From: Hortaea werneckii
Lineage: Eukaryota; Ascomycota; Dothideomycetes; Mycosphaerellales; Teratosphaeriaceae
Length of the DNA stretch: 64,000 nucleotides
Direction: 5' to 3'
NCBI GenBank assembly: GCA_037044905.1
Contig: JBAOKB010000113.1
Location: 17,985 to 81,984 of the forward strand
This document shows positions 39,785-50,267 of this stretch, one piece after another (positions within the stretch are counted from its first letter, which is position 1; each line of letters begins with the position of its first letter). A program made the translations under genes and the position numbers. Under the pieces are notes generated by a model. It saw only the letters and a program-made list of their open reading frames with translations, made no database searches and was not told where the DNA came from.

Positions 39785-41955
39785 ATGGAAGCCTATCTTC
39801 GACGCTGGATGAAAGACGCCCTCGTCAAGCACCAGTACGAGTCTGCCATCTACGTGGGTGACAAGCTGTTAGCTATTACCAGTATGTCACCCAGTACAGC
39901 CTCTACTTCTAACCAAATATTGACTGACCCTTGCTAGACTCGGACTCGGATGCCTTCAACCTCGCCCATGCCCACTTCGACGCCGGCAACTATCCACGAG
40001 CCCTCGCTTTCCTCGCCCGAGCCGACCTGACCCACCGCTCACCCGCAGCCAAATATCTCGCTGCCCACTGCTACGTCCAGCAAGGAAGACATGAAGACGC
40101 CCTAGCCCTGCTGGGTGACAGGAACCCCACACACCTCATCACCACCACCGACAGCGCAAGAAGGAAGCTGCAACACCTCCACGCCACCAATGGCGCCTCC
40201 AAATCCCACTCGTCCAAAGCCAGAGGGACAGCAGGACGATTAGACCGAGCCGATCGGAGCGAGGAACGCGATCTAGGACGACGAGAGGACCTAAAATATG
40301 AGGCCGGCATGTGTTATCTCCGCGGCCTCTGCCACGCGAAACAGAACGCCTTCGACCGGGCGAAAGAATGCTACAAGGATGCCGTGCGCATCGACGTGCA
40401 ATGTTTCGAAGCCTTCGACCAGCTGATGAAGAACTCGCTCATGAGTCCAGGGGAGGAATGGGCATTCGTGGACTCATTAGACTTTGAAAGCATTCAGGTC
40501 CCGCCACCGCAGTCAACATCATCAGATGAAGAACGACATCCTCTCGGCGAGGGCAGACCAACCGCCACAACAACAACAACCCCATCCTCATCCGCCGAAG
40601 CCGCCGACTTCACCCGCAACCTCTACCTAACCCGCCTATCCAAATACTCCCGCCCAGAAGAATTCACCACCGCAATCGAAACCCTCAGCACGCACTACTC
40701 CCTCTCCTCGAACCCGGACATCCTGCTAGCCCGCGCGGAGCTCCTCTCCACCCTCTCCCAACCCTCGCGGGCCCTGGCCCTCACAACGCGCATCCTCTCC
40801 CTCGATCCCTACAATTTCCCCACCATCCCACTGCACATCAGCCTCCTATACCAAGCGAACCACACGACGGCCTTATTCGCGCTCGCCCACGACCTCGCCC
40901 AATCCCACCCTCAGTCCCCCACCACCTGGCTCGCAGTGGGCACGTACTACCTCCTCACCTCCCGCATCCCGGAAGCGCGAAGCTACTTCTCCAAGTCCTC
41001 CCTGCTCGACCCCCAATTCGGACCCGCCTGGATCGGGTTCGCGCACACGTTCGCCGCCGAAGGCGAGTCCGACCAAGCGATCGCCGCATACAGTACGGCT
41101 GCGAGGTTGTTCCAGGGGACGCATCTTCCGCAGATGTTTCTGGGCATGCAGGAACTAGCGCTCGAGAATCTGGTCGTCGCGAGGGAGTATTTGACCGCTG
41201 CGTGGGGAGTGTGTGAGAGGGATCCGGTCCTCGTGAATGAGATGGGGGTTTGTTGGTTTAAGGAGGGGGAGTTTGGGAAGGCGAGGAGGGGGTTTGAGTT
41301 GGGGTTGCGGATTCTGGAGGAGGAAGAAGATGGGGGGGAGGTTGGGGAGGGTGAGGAGGGTGGGGTCGGGGGTGTTGGAGGAGGAGGTGGTGGTGCAGTG
41401 AGTACTACCAAAGCACCAGACACGCACACGCCCACGCTCCGCCTCAACCTCGCCCACGCCCTGCGGAAACTGGGTCTTTTCCGCGAAAGTCTCCAGCAAT
41501 TCGACGAAGTCATCCGTCTTGGCTCGCTCTCCTCCCAACATTCCTCCCACACTTTCTCCAACCCCCCCACTACCAGCACCACCTCATCATCAACCACCAA
41601 CTCAGACCTCCCCCCGCTCTTCACAGCCAAGGGACTCGTGCACCTCGAATTAGAAGAGTACTTCGAAGCGACGCTAGCGTTCCACGCGGCGCTGGCGATT
41701 TCGCCGCAGGATCCGCTGGCGAGCGAGTTATTGGGGCGGGCGCTGGGGGAGTTGGAAGGGTATGGGGTTCTGGGACGGGAGGAGGAGGAGGGGGTTGATG
41801 AGGGGTTAAGGAGGCGGTTGGAGGGGGTGAGGGGGCAGCAGCGGGGGCGGAGGGGAGTGGGGAGGAGGAGGAGGGGGAGGGGGGTTGATGGCGGGGAGGG
41901 GATGGATTTGGATGGGGCGGTGGCGGTGGCGGGGCCGGCGGATGCTGGGTCTTAG
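39785..41955 (+). CDS. APC6: Anaphase-promoting complex subunit 6 (Cdc16/Cut9)
   Basis: Two exons, 39785-39881 and 39938-41955, with a 56-nt intron (GTATGT...GCTAG); 704 residues. The N-terminus MEAYLRRWMKDALVKHQYES, then AIYVGDKLLA and NSDSDAFNLAHAHFDAGNYPRAL, matches the first TPR repeats of Cdc16. Further TPRs run to about residue 640 (for example PTTWLAVGTYYLLTSRIPEA, then FGPAWIGFAHTFAAEGESDQ). APC6 is a scaffold TPR subunit of the APC/C ubiquitin ligase, required for the metaphase-anaphase transition. Two low-complexity inserts are odd: a Thr/Ser run near residue 215 and a Glu/Gly-rich loop near 470-490 inside a TPR. The C-terminus is a Gly/Arg-rich tail. Confidence 0.93.
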
Positions 41956-42992
41956 AAGGGCTCGCAGGGCCGTTGGATGCGTGGGGGACGAGGAGGGGGG
42001 ATGATGAGGTGATGGGTTTTGTTTTGGAGTGGACGACGAAGGGTTAGCGAATATGCCTCTCCCTTGGTGATCGAAGAGGAGACCCCTACCGGTATAATTT
42101 TCCGCCCCTAATTTGGAATGGGGCGCGAGTGACCCAGGATATTCGAGTGGGGTAAGACACGGAGTATCTCATGACTGACTGCTCTGTTACGCTATACAAT
42201 TTCGAAGGACTCTGTGATTCATTTTTTTTTTTTCTCTCTTCCCTAGTTCTCTCACGAATTACCATCCCGGTCCTGTGTTTCGACAAGGTGGCATACAAGG
42301 TTGATGAGCGAAAATCAATCATCCTGCCTTGGTCCATTGTCGCCTTGGTCCATTTGCAATTTCGGGGGCGCGGGCATAGTCGCGCAGCCGTCGACAGCAA
42401 AATGGTCCTGAGGCGTTGGTGGCATGAACTCTTGACGACTAGTGAACCTGGAAGTTTCCTATCATACTAATCAATTCTCCATCTTTCGCATTCTTCCCGG
42501 CGGTTTTTTGTTTCCCCCTTCGTTTTTTTTTTTTTTTTTTCTTCTCCCTGTTTTCTTCTTCTTCTGCTCTGGCTCTTCATAGAGCATTAGAGCATCATAC
42601 TGTCGATGCACCTATCATCCCGTCTCCGCAACTACTGGATTCATTGCTTGGGAAATAATTCTGTGACAGAGCAAAGCCCAACTTCATCAAAGCGTCCAAA
42701 GACCCATACATCTAAGCGCCGACATCCCTCCCCCATGGAGGATCCATGCAAGCCAAGCTTTAGCAGAGCGCTTCGAGTGCCCATCTTTCGAGTGTCGGGA
42801 TATATTTTGAGAAACTTATGCTACTGCATATCAGAGGCACAGCGAATAGTCCCCCAAGAAAGCGCTACATGGATGTCAATGTTAAAATGAAGGTCCCGCA
42901 AGGTAGGTAGTACAATCTTCATTTTCTCTGCTCTTGGAGTCACTTTTCTACTCAGGCTTTCATTTTGTTTCAAAGTTTCTATATGGTTGGCC
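41956..42992. other. Intergenic, about 1 kb
   Basis: Includes T-runs at about 42223-42233 and 42524-42540. No supported gene or RNA. Confidence 0.6.
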
Positions 42993-45900
42993 ATGGAGTT
43001 GTACATGTCGATGATGCTCATTTTGTCTGTCTTCACCTTGACACCTGGCACGACGTTCGCTTCTACGACGACCCCGGCAGGAACGACTTCCTCTTTACGC
43101 ATCTTCGAAAGACCACCCGTGCCGCTGCACAATGGCAGTACATATAGCTCGCATCCCATCACATCCGGGACGTACCTCTGGAATGGCACCGGTCAAGCAA
43201 TCACGCAAGAAAATGGGTTTGCAACATTCGGCAACACGTCGTTCCGAACAATCTGTTCGTCGACGGATCATGCATGCTATAGTACTTGCAGCTCGATAGT
43301 CCAGACGTGCTATAATTCCCATTCGTCGTGGAGTTCGGCCTCGCTTTCACACGCGCGAAGCGTGGGAGTGAGCTTAGGCAACGGGACGATGATCAAGACG
43401 GCATATGTGTACACTCAGACTAGCCCGCCGGAGACGTCGAGTACGTATGAGGTCAGCTATCGAATCTCGGTATACACGAGCAATGTGGAACGATATGACC
43501 ACCGTAACGTTGGCACTACGACGCTGACGACGTCGAGATGGGACTGTCAATTTAGCAGCTGCGCGCCAGATGCAGTGAGCACGGTGCTAACGAGCAAGTT
43601 TTACTCGTCTCATGACTTGACAACGGCAGTTACGGTCAAGCAGGCCTACGCCGTGAATGGGACTGCTTCGGCTTATACCACGATCCCGGCGGAGACGAAG
43701 ACGTTCACGACTCGGGTGGATTACCTCTCTGCGCCTTACACAGAGCCGAGGCCGACATGTTCGCCCAGTACGACGACACAGTGCATCTTCAGCAAAGACT
43801 GCAGTAAATGCACCATCTCGGGAGGGACAGTGCAGCTGCTATATTTCCCTGTCAGCAGAACATCTTCGCCGGCCTCGGCCTCAAGCTCCGTCAGTGCATC
43901 GAGCGGAAAGATATTGGGCAACGCAGGCTGGAACGGCACAGCATCTGCCACGGGAAATCCTGGAAGCGTCATGACCAGTGCTCCGACGAAGCCAGAGACG
44001 GCGATGTACGAGAACATCACCCTCACCTCGCCAAGCGTCTACATCTCGTTTCATACCGCCTACGCGAACAACGAGTGCGGCTCTCAAGTCGGCAAACGCT
44101 ACCCCGGCGCCATCCTACCGCTCAACCCGGACGAGCTGTCTTCCGTCTACGGCCTATACGGGACCCTATACTCGACGCTTTCCGACCCTCTCTTCCCCGT
44201 CCCCGTGACATCGGCCTACTTGAAAGCGGCCTCATTCAACCTCGCAGATCTGAACTGGCCCGTTCCGGTCTCGGCGTACCAGAACCAGCCCAAGTTCAAG
44301 CTCGGAGGGGAGATCTTCTCGGTGGTTTTTGATGACTATAGACCCGTTCTCGCAGTGCCGCCGCAGATCCGCGAGATGGATCCAGCGTGGAAGACTTGCG
44401 AGCTTGATTGGGAAGGGCTTTATGATCCGCCCAAGGCGCTCCAGCCTGCGAGCACTATGGCTGGTGTAACGACGCCCACGGGCGGCGAGATTGAACAGAC
44501 GGATCCTCCTTCGCCCTCTCCTGGGCCCGATGCTCCGGCTAGTAGGACCACAGGCGCTGGTGTACTGACGCAGACGTCTGCACTCGCTTTCGGGAATGCC
44601 GATCCGGGACGCTCTGGTGAGTCTACAGCGAAGCCATATCAAACGGATCCTCCTTCATCGGAAACTGAGCGACCAATGGCCGATCCGACCCAGACAATGA
44701 ATTCTGCTGGCGGTCAAGATTCATCGATGTCGAATGAAGCAGCCGCATCTAATGACCTCGAGACAGGCAGCCATCTGGAGGATCCGACAACAATTTCCAA
44801 GAGCTATATGTCTTCTAGACCGGCAGCTTCTTCCGATTCAAATCCAGTCGCAGACTCTCCAAATCAGGGCACGCCTCTACCAACTAAGGTGAGCGATGAT
44901 CCAGAAATATACGACTCACAAACGGACACCGGACCTTCTATAGCCACATCGACAATTCAGTTTGGAACAACGAAAGATGACCATGAAGGAACTGCGAATG
45001 TGCCAGGTCCGTCGTCCGAGAAATTGGTGCCGTCTATTACGAGCGTTTCTTCGCAGCTGGAGACCAAGACAGTGTTGACAAAGTCTGTGCTAGTTGGCAG
45101 TAATTTAAGCAGTTCCGAAGAGAGCCCTCAAGCCGGTGATCTTGGGTCTGCGGTAACATCTGGACATTCCGAGACCCACCAGGATCCCATTGCGACAGCC
45201 ATCATAGCCGGGCTTGATGATGACAATGGAGGAGGTGGTGGGAAGACAGTCGCCGAAAGTGACCCAAGTAGCGCATCTTCCAAAGGCGATCCGGGAGCTG
45301 TGGGCGACTTGGAGGGTTCAACAGTCGAACAGACAGCGGCACCCCAAGCGGCGCAAGGCACTTCGCAGAGAGGCACTTCGGCCGTGGGCGGTCAGATCAC
45401 TCAAACGGTAGCAAGCGATCATAGCGATGAGGTATCCAAAACCTCGGGACCACAAGATGGCGATTCACAAGACATCTCTACTCCAACGCATACGACGGAT
45501 CCCGGGGATAATCGGCTACCAATTGTAGCTTCTCCGTCATCAGGAAGGTCCAACACTGTAGCCACAGTCACCATTGAAGGACAGCCTTACACCGCCACTA
45601 AAGCTGATTCTGATGTCGTGATCGTCAATCACCAGACGATATCTGCTGGCGGATCCGGTCTCCCGATACCGCACGCGACGTTGACGGTAGCAGACAATGG
45701 CGAGCTGCAAATGGTATACACCAGAACACAAACCCAAAACAGTCAAAGTCACCACCCTAGTGACACCGAGACCCTCAACAGGGGCGTCGAGCTCTCTTTC
45801 CCCTCGACAACTCTAACAGCGATGGAGAGCGAAGAAACATCCGAAACTGTACTGATACTTGATGGAGAGACAATATCAGTTGGGGGACCGCCTGGAACAG

Positions 45901-46196
45901 TCGCAGGCAATATCATTTCGGCAGTTGATGGTGGACTTGTCGTGAGTAGCGCAGGTCACAACAGCACCGTTTCATTGTACGATGTTCCGGTCACTGTGAC
46001 CGAAGCGTCTTCCAGCGTTTCCACAACGACCAGAACGAAGGATACCAGTGGCATCCAACACACTGCCGACTTGAAGTCCAGCGTGACAAGCAGCAAGCCG
46101 TCCAGCTCAACTTCAGACGGCAGACTCGGATTTCAGCCCGTTCCAATATGGGTTTCGCTGGCCGCTTTCACAGGCGTAATCCTTTCTTGTACATAG
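42993..46196 (+). CDS. Large Ser/Thr-rich surface protein, probably GPI-anchored
   Basis: Single frame of 1067 residues from the ATG at 42993. The N-terminus (MELYMSMMLILSVFTLTPG) is a signal peptide. Residues 25-500 hold a structured part with several Cys (TICSSTDHACYSTCSSI, DCQFSSCAPD, DCSKCTISGG) and many N-glycosylation sites, including WNGTGQ and NGTMIK. From about residue 500 to 850 the protein is Ser/Thr/Pro/Asp-rich and disordered. Two related modules follow, with VTIEGQPYTATKAD...ISAGG and VLILDGETISVGGPPGTVAG, a pattern seen in many secreted Dothideomycete proteins. The C-terminus is Ser-rich, then hydrophobic (VPIWVSLAAFTGVILSC), compatible with a GPI signal. I recognise no enzyme family; likely a cell-wall or surface protein. 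Confidence 0.85.
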   Translation: MELYMSMMLILSVFTLTPGTTFASTTTPAGTTSSLRIFERPPVPLHNGSTYSSHPITSGTYLWNGTGQAITQENGFATFGNTSFRTICSSTDHACYSTCSSIVQTCYNSHSSWSSASLSHARSVGVSLGNGTMIKTAYVYTQTSPPETSSTYEVSYRISVYTSNVERYDHRNVGTTTLTTSRWDCQFSSCAPDAVSTVLTSKFYSSHDLTTAVTVKQAYAVNGTASAYTTIPAETKTFTTRVDYLSAPYTEPRPTCSPSTTTQCIFSKDCSKCTISGGTVQLLYFPVSRTSSPASASSSVSASSGKILGNAGWNGTASATGNPGSVMTSAPTKPETAMYENITLTSPSVYISFHTAYANNECGSQVGKRYPGAILPLNPDELSSVYGLYGTLYSTLSDPLFPVPVTSAYLKAASFNLADLNWPVPVSAYQNQPKFKLGGEIFSVVFDDYRPVLAVPPQIREMDPAWKTCELDWEGLYDPPKALQPASTMAGVTTPTGGEIEQTDPPSPSPGPDAPASRTTGAGVLTQTSALAFGNADPGRSGESTAKPYQTDPPSSETERPMADPTQTMNSAGGQDSSMSNEAAASNDLETGSHLEDPTTISKSYMSSRPAASSDSNPVADSPNQGTPLPTKVSDDPEIYDSQTDTGPSIATSTIQFGTTKDDHEGTANVPGPSSEKLVPSITSVSSQLETKTVLTKSVLVGSNLSSSEESPQAGDLGSAVTSGHSETHQDPIATAIIAGLDDDNGGGGGKTVAESDPSSASSKGDPGAVGDLEGSTVEQTAAPQAAQGTSQRGTSAVGGQITQTVASDHSDEVSKTSGPQDGDSQDISTPTHTTDPGDNRLPIVASPSSGRSNTVATVTIEGQPYTATKADSDVVIVNHQTISAGGSGLPIPHATLTVADNGELQMVYTRTQTQNSQSHHPSDTETLNRGVELSFPSTTLTAMESEETSETVLILDGETISVGGPPGTVAGNIISAVDGGLVVSSAGHNSTVSLYDVPVTVTEASSSVSTTTRTKDTSGIQHTADLKSSVTSSKPSSSTSDGRLGFQPVPIWVSLAAFTGVILSCT

Positions 46197-47837
46197 TTCA
46201 GCAACTTGGCCCAAAGATAGTTCGGCTTCCGCCAAACACGTCTTGCTCCACGGCCCAAGGATCTGGGCACGAGAATGGGCGCCGAGCATAGCTATTTGCT
46301 GAACCCTTGGCGTGGTTGGAAAGGATAATCCGAGTTCTTTGTAACGACTTGATACAAGTTGACCCTGTAAATGTGTAACACGAACGGCAGTTTACAGACC
46401 CCATGTAGAGGTTTCACTGCGGGGGTTCCCCCATTGTCGCACCAGCGTAAAAGGGTGGTGTGGCGAGCGAAAATACTGGCGACCGCGACCCTTGATCTTC
46501 TGTTTCCTGATTGGGTGCCGAACCCTGCAAGATCAGCTGGTTTTGTCGGACTCAGCCTCTGACACTGTAATTTGCGATACAATGCCGAGGACAATTAGAC
46601 GATGTCTCCTGGATGTCATAGCTGCCTGATGCTGTGTCGATGGCCGACGCCCGGAATGAACATATGGTTGATGGCGATTGCTATGGTCTTGTCTTGTTCC
46701 CGGCCAAGAAGGCGGCATGGCTCTCCACGCGAAGGTCGCGTCACCTCAGACATGGCTGCTAACGGCGAATGACCGAGAGTCGTTACTTCCATTGCGGGGG
46801 AGGTAAGTAGTCGGCCATGAACACGGCTAAGCTTCAAGGCGCAATGACGGGGGAGGGGGTGAGGGTGGCGAAGTGCTGCTGACCACGGCCTTGGAGCCCT
46901 ACGGGACCTATATGATTCAACACAAGGTAAAAATAATTAGGAAATTTCGGGATTGGGCTGCCGCCCCAATGAAGCGTGAGCACCGCGCGGTGGCCGTCTC
47001 CGTGCGACATAGCAAGCGTATACGCGACCGTTCATGTATCGTCATGTTAATTTCGATCCGCCTTGTTAGATCCGTGCAACGTTTGGTCCGTCTCTTGGGG
47101 CCCTCGTAGCGCGTGAGGTCGCGGACAGCCGAGACACTTGGGACAAGAGAGATGGGATCTGGGCGGCAAAGGCTGGCGAAGCAACTGTCCAAGTCCACGT
47201 CTCGAAGGCCACACCGCGTTCACCGTCTATCCCGGCTGTGCTGTGTTTGCAATGCAAGAGGGCCAAAGAAACGCCCTTCGGTTCCTCTGCCAAGACCCGC
47301 GGCCCCTTCCCGAACAGACGCTCCTCGCGGTCTCATTGGGTGATGCGGTCGGAGACACGGCAACGGTTTCACGTACCTGCGCTAGGGCTGCTGATCCCTG
47401 CAACACGATGGGACCCCTGGGGCGACCTCCTGCTACACATTCTTGATTCTTAGGACGCGGGAGCGCCAAGTTCCTCATTTCCTTTGGCAACGGTTGACTT
47501 CGCTGCTGCTCTTCGTTCACTCCTTCTTGACTACCACCATCACCCCCACCACAGTCAGTCCTTACCATCCGGATCGCCATTGTCCACCGCCATCGTGCTT
47601 TGACAGTGTCAATCGTCCACTCATTTGTCCCCATTTCCAGCCTGTTGCCACCCGACAAACACACCAAGCAAGGCACGTCGACTGCATAACAGCACACGAC
47701 TCCCTGCGTACGCGACAAGGCATTTGCACACATCAAAACAGCACCCGTCTGCCCCACGTGGAAGCCTCTTCCTCATAGAGCAGGAGCCGCCGGTCGCACC
47801 GCAACAGTATCATACTCGTATCGCATTAAGCATCACC
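46197..47837. other. Intergenic, about 1.6 kb
   Basis: Between the surface-protein gene and the DUF1996 gene. The final 350 bp are CA-rich, as expected for a promoter and leader. Frames on either strand (for example 47227-47757, -) show no family features. Confidence 0.55.
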
Positions 47838-49454
47838 ATGAGGTCGCAGGCGGCCGCTTTCGCGCTCGCCTTCGCTGGCAGCGCATCTGCTTTCTGGCGT
47901 ATGCCATGCCGCTCTTCCACCGGCCGTGCTCGCATGGACCCAATCGTCAACCCGGGAGAGATTTCGCCCCATGTCCACACTTTCCACGGAAGTGGCAGTA
48001 AGTATCGAACGTTCATCTGGCACCTTACAGGCAACTGACGAAGTGTAGATGTGGCCATGAAGTCTTCCTTCGATGAGCTCACCGCGAAGGACAGCTGCAC
48101 TTCGTGCGGTGTGACTCAGGACCACTCCGCCTACTGGACCCCGGCTTTGTACTTCCAGTACAGCAACGGAACCACCGTCATGGTCAACCAGGTTGGCGGC
48201 ATGCTGGCGTAAGTAATCAGACCGACCCTAGAAGGCATCTCGTTGCTAATGCAGAATAGTTACTACCTTTACTACCTCGAGAACGTCAAGGCGTTCCCTG
48301 AGGGCTTCCAGATGGTTGCCGGACACGATGATTACCGCAACTTCACTGGTCCATTCCCCGACCCTGAGTTGAGCAGCTGGCCGAATGACCCCACCGACCA
48401 GTATTGGTTGAGTCAACGCGCCCTCGGCTTCAACTGCTTGGACTACTCCAAGGACCCAGAACCGTCTCTTTACCGTCACGAAATGCCGAAGAAGGATTAC
48501 CTCGATGCCAACTGCAAGGATGGAATCCGCATCGAGCTCGCGTTCCCCAGCTGCGGCACCGGCGAAAAGGATTCTGATGACCACAGGTCTCACGTCGCTT
48601 ACCCTAGCCTGGTCAAGGAAGGCAACTGCCCGGAAGGTTATGATGTCCACTACCCGTTCATCTTCTTCGAGACCATCTGGGCCACCAACGACTTTGCCGG
48701 CGATGATGGAAAGTTCCTCCTGTCCTACGGTGACCCCAAGGGCACTGGCTACCACGGCGACTTCATCATGGGTTGGGAATCAGAGGAATTCTTGCAAAAT
48801 GCCCTCGACACGTGCCAGAGCCAATCCGGTCAGATCTCGGACTGCCCGCTGTTCACCCTTCAGGACGACGCCACCAGCGCCCAATGTAAATTCGACATGC
48901 CGGAGTCCCTCCATGGTGACGACTGTGAGGGCCCCCGCGACGGCCTACCCGTCAACGTGCCCATCCAGTGGGGCCCAGAGCCAGCTACCAAATACCCAGT
49001 CGCTGGTCGCACCGGTGTTTCAACGTCCTCTATTGGTTCGGCCTCATCTGTTCCTTCCACGTTCTCTGAGGGCCCAACGCTCTCTTATTCGGCCGCTGAC
49101 CCTGAATCGACCCGCACTGCTCAAGGTGGTATCGTCGTTGCTATGGCCACTTCCGGTGGTGGTCACGCCATTGGTCCTCAGGCCAGCAGCACTCTCACCA
49201 CTGAGACCCAAACCATGAAAGTCAGCAGCTCCGAAGCGCCCTCTTCCAGCATCACTGCTTCGCCTTCTATCGAGGATGCTGCCGAATCCGACAACATTGT
49301 CGCCACCAGCTACATCACTCACGCGGACGAGAACAAGGTCATTGAGCTCGCCATTGAAGAGGTTGACGTGACCGTCACCGCCACCCCTTCGGCGCACGCA
49401 GGCAACCACAAGCGCCACCTGCACAACCACCTGCACCACCACGGTCGCCGGTAA
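47838..49454 (+). CDS. Secreted DUF1996-domain protein with His-rich tail
   Basis: Three exons, 47838-47997, 48049-48208 and 48260-49454, with two 51-nt introns; 504 residues. The signal peptide MRSQAAAFALAFAGSASA is followed by FWRMPCRSSTGRARMDPIV and SPHVHTFHGSGN, the typical DUF1996 opening. Further conserved-looking blocks are SCTSCGVTQDHSAYWTPALY, YYLYYLENVKAFPEGFQMVAG, HRSHVAYP and YHGDFIMGW. After about residue 380 the chain is Ser/Thr-rich, and it ends with a His/Arg-rich tail (NHKRHLHNHLHHHGRR). DUF1996 proteins are fungal secreted proteins often linked to WSC domains; their activity is not established. No WSC domain is seen here. Splice sites restore the family sequence at both junctions (SGN and MLAYYLYY). 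Confidence 0.93.
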
Positions 49455-50267
49455 ACGGAACTCGATTCCGCTTGCAGGCGAGAGAGTGAGAGATACCCCG
49501 CGGGGTGTTTAGGGAAGGCAAGCAACACTTATGATTCGAAAGAAACTGGATAGGGATATGGCTAGAAGAGAGTGGCAAACTCTGCAGGCTGGCCCTGTGC
49601 CTGTGCATAGCTTTTATAACGAGAATTTCTTTTTTTCTTGCCGTGTACATAGCAGACAATGGTGCGCAGCAGCATTGCAATCATCCGTCTGTATCGCGCG
49701 CAGAAGAAACAAATGGCATGAAAACGCTACGCGGTGTTACGATCTTTTCTCTTCCATTCCCTTTGCCACTCTGTTTTCCTTGTAGTGACACGAACCCGCA
49801 GCGGGCAGTAACGTCGTTTGGTCCGAGCGGTCGATCTGCGATGGTGCCATGGACGTTTGCTGGCTTGTTGGCTTGTAGACGCGGTCACTCTGCTTCCATC
49901 TGACTTCAAAGCCTGATGTAGACTGATCGTAGGCTGCGGAGCGAACGTAGACATGTTTGACTCAGCCGTACCTGCATTAGTGCAAAGCCTGTCGACATGT
50001 ATCGCCCATCCTGCAGCCTGGCTGTGGCGTTGCTTGACTGACGATACCTCAAAGCCTTCTTTACTTCCTTTTTCATTTACACTCGTCCATTCTTATCCTC
50101 ACTGATTAGGCTTTCGTCAGTTTCCTGCGTCGCTAGTCATAATCAAGTTGATTCTTCAGCAGCGCAGAGTCAGCACCGCAGGATTTTGCAACTTCAAGCG
50201 TGAGTTTGTTACCGGGACGCTCCAAAGAAGAACATTATTCTACGCGGCCGTCCCTGGAACATCAGTC
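49455..50267. other. Intergenic; promoter side of the BCS1-like gene
   Basis: About 810 bp with no supported gene. The frame of the BCS1-like gene is open back to 50148, but only from a TTG codon, so I place the start at 50268. Confidence 0.6.

Noticed and set aside
50148..50267. 40-residue N-terminal extension of the BCS1-like protein as a mitochondrial presequence
   Set aside because: It begins at a TTG with no ATG; the first ATG at 50268 gives a normal BCS1-type N-terminus, and these proteins use an internal targeting signal.
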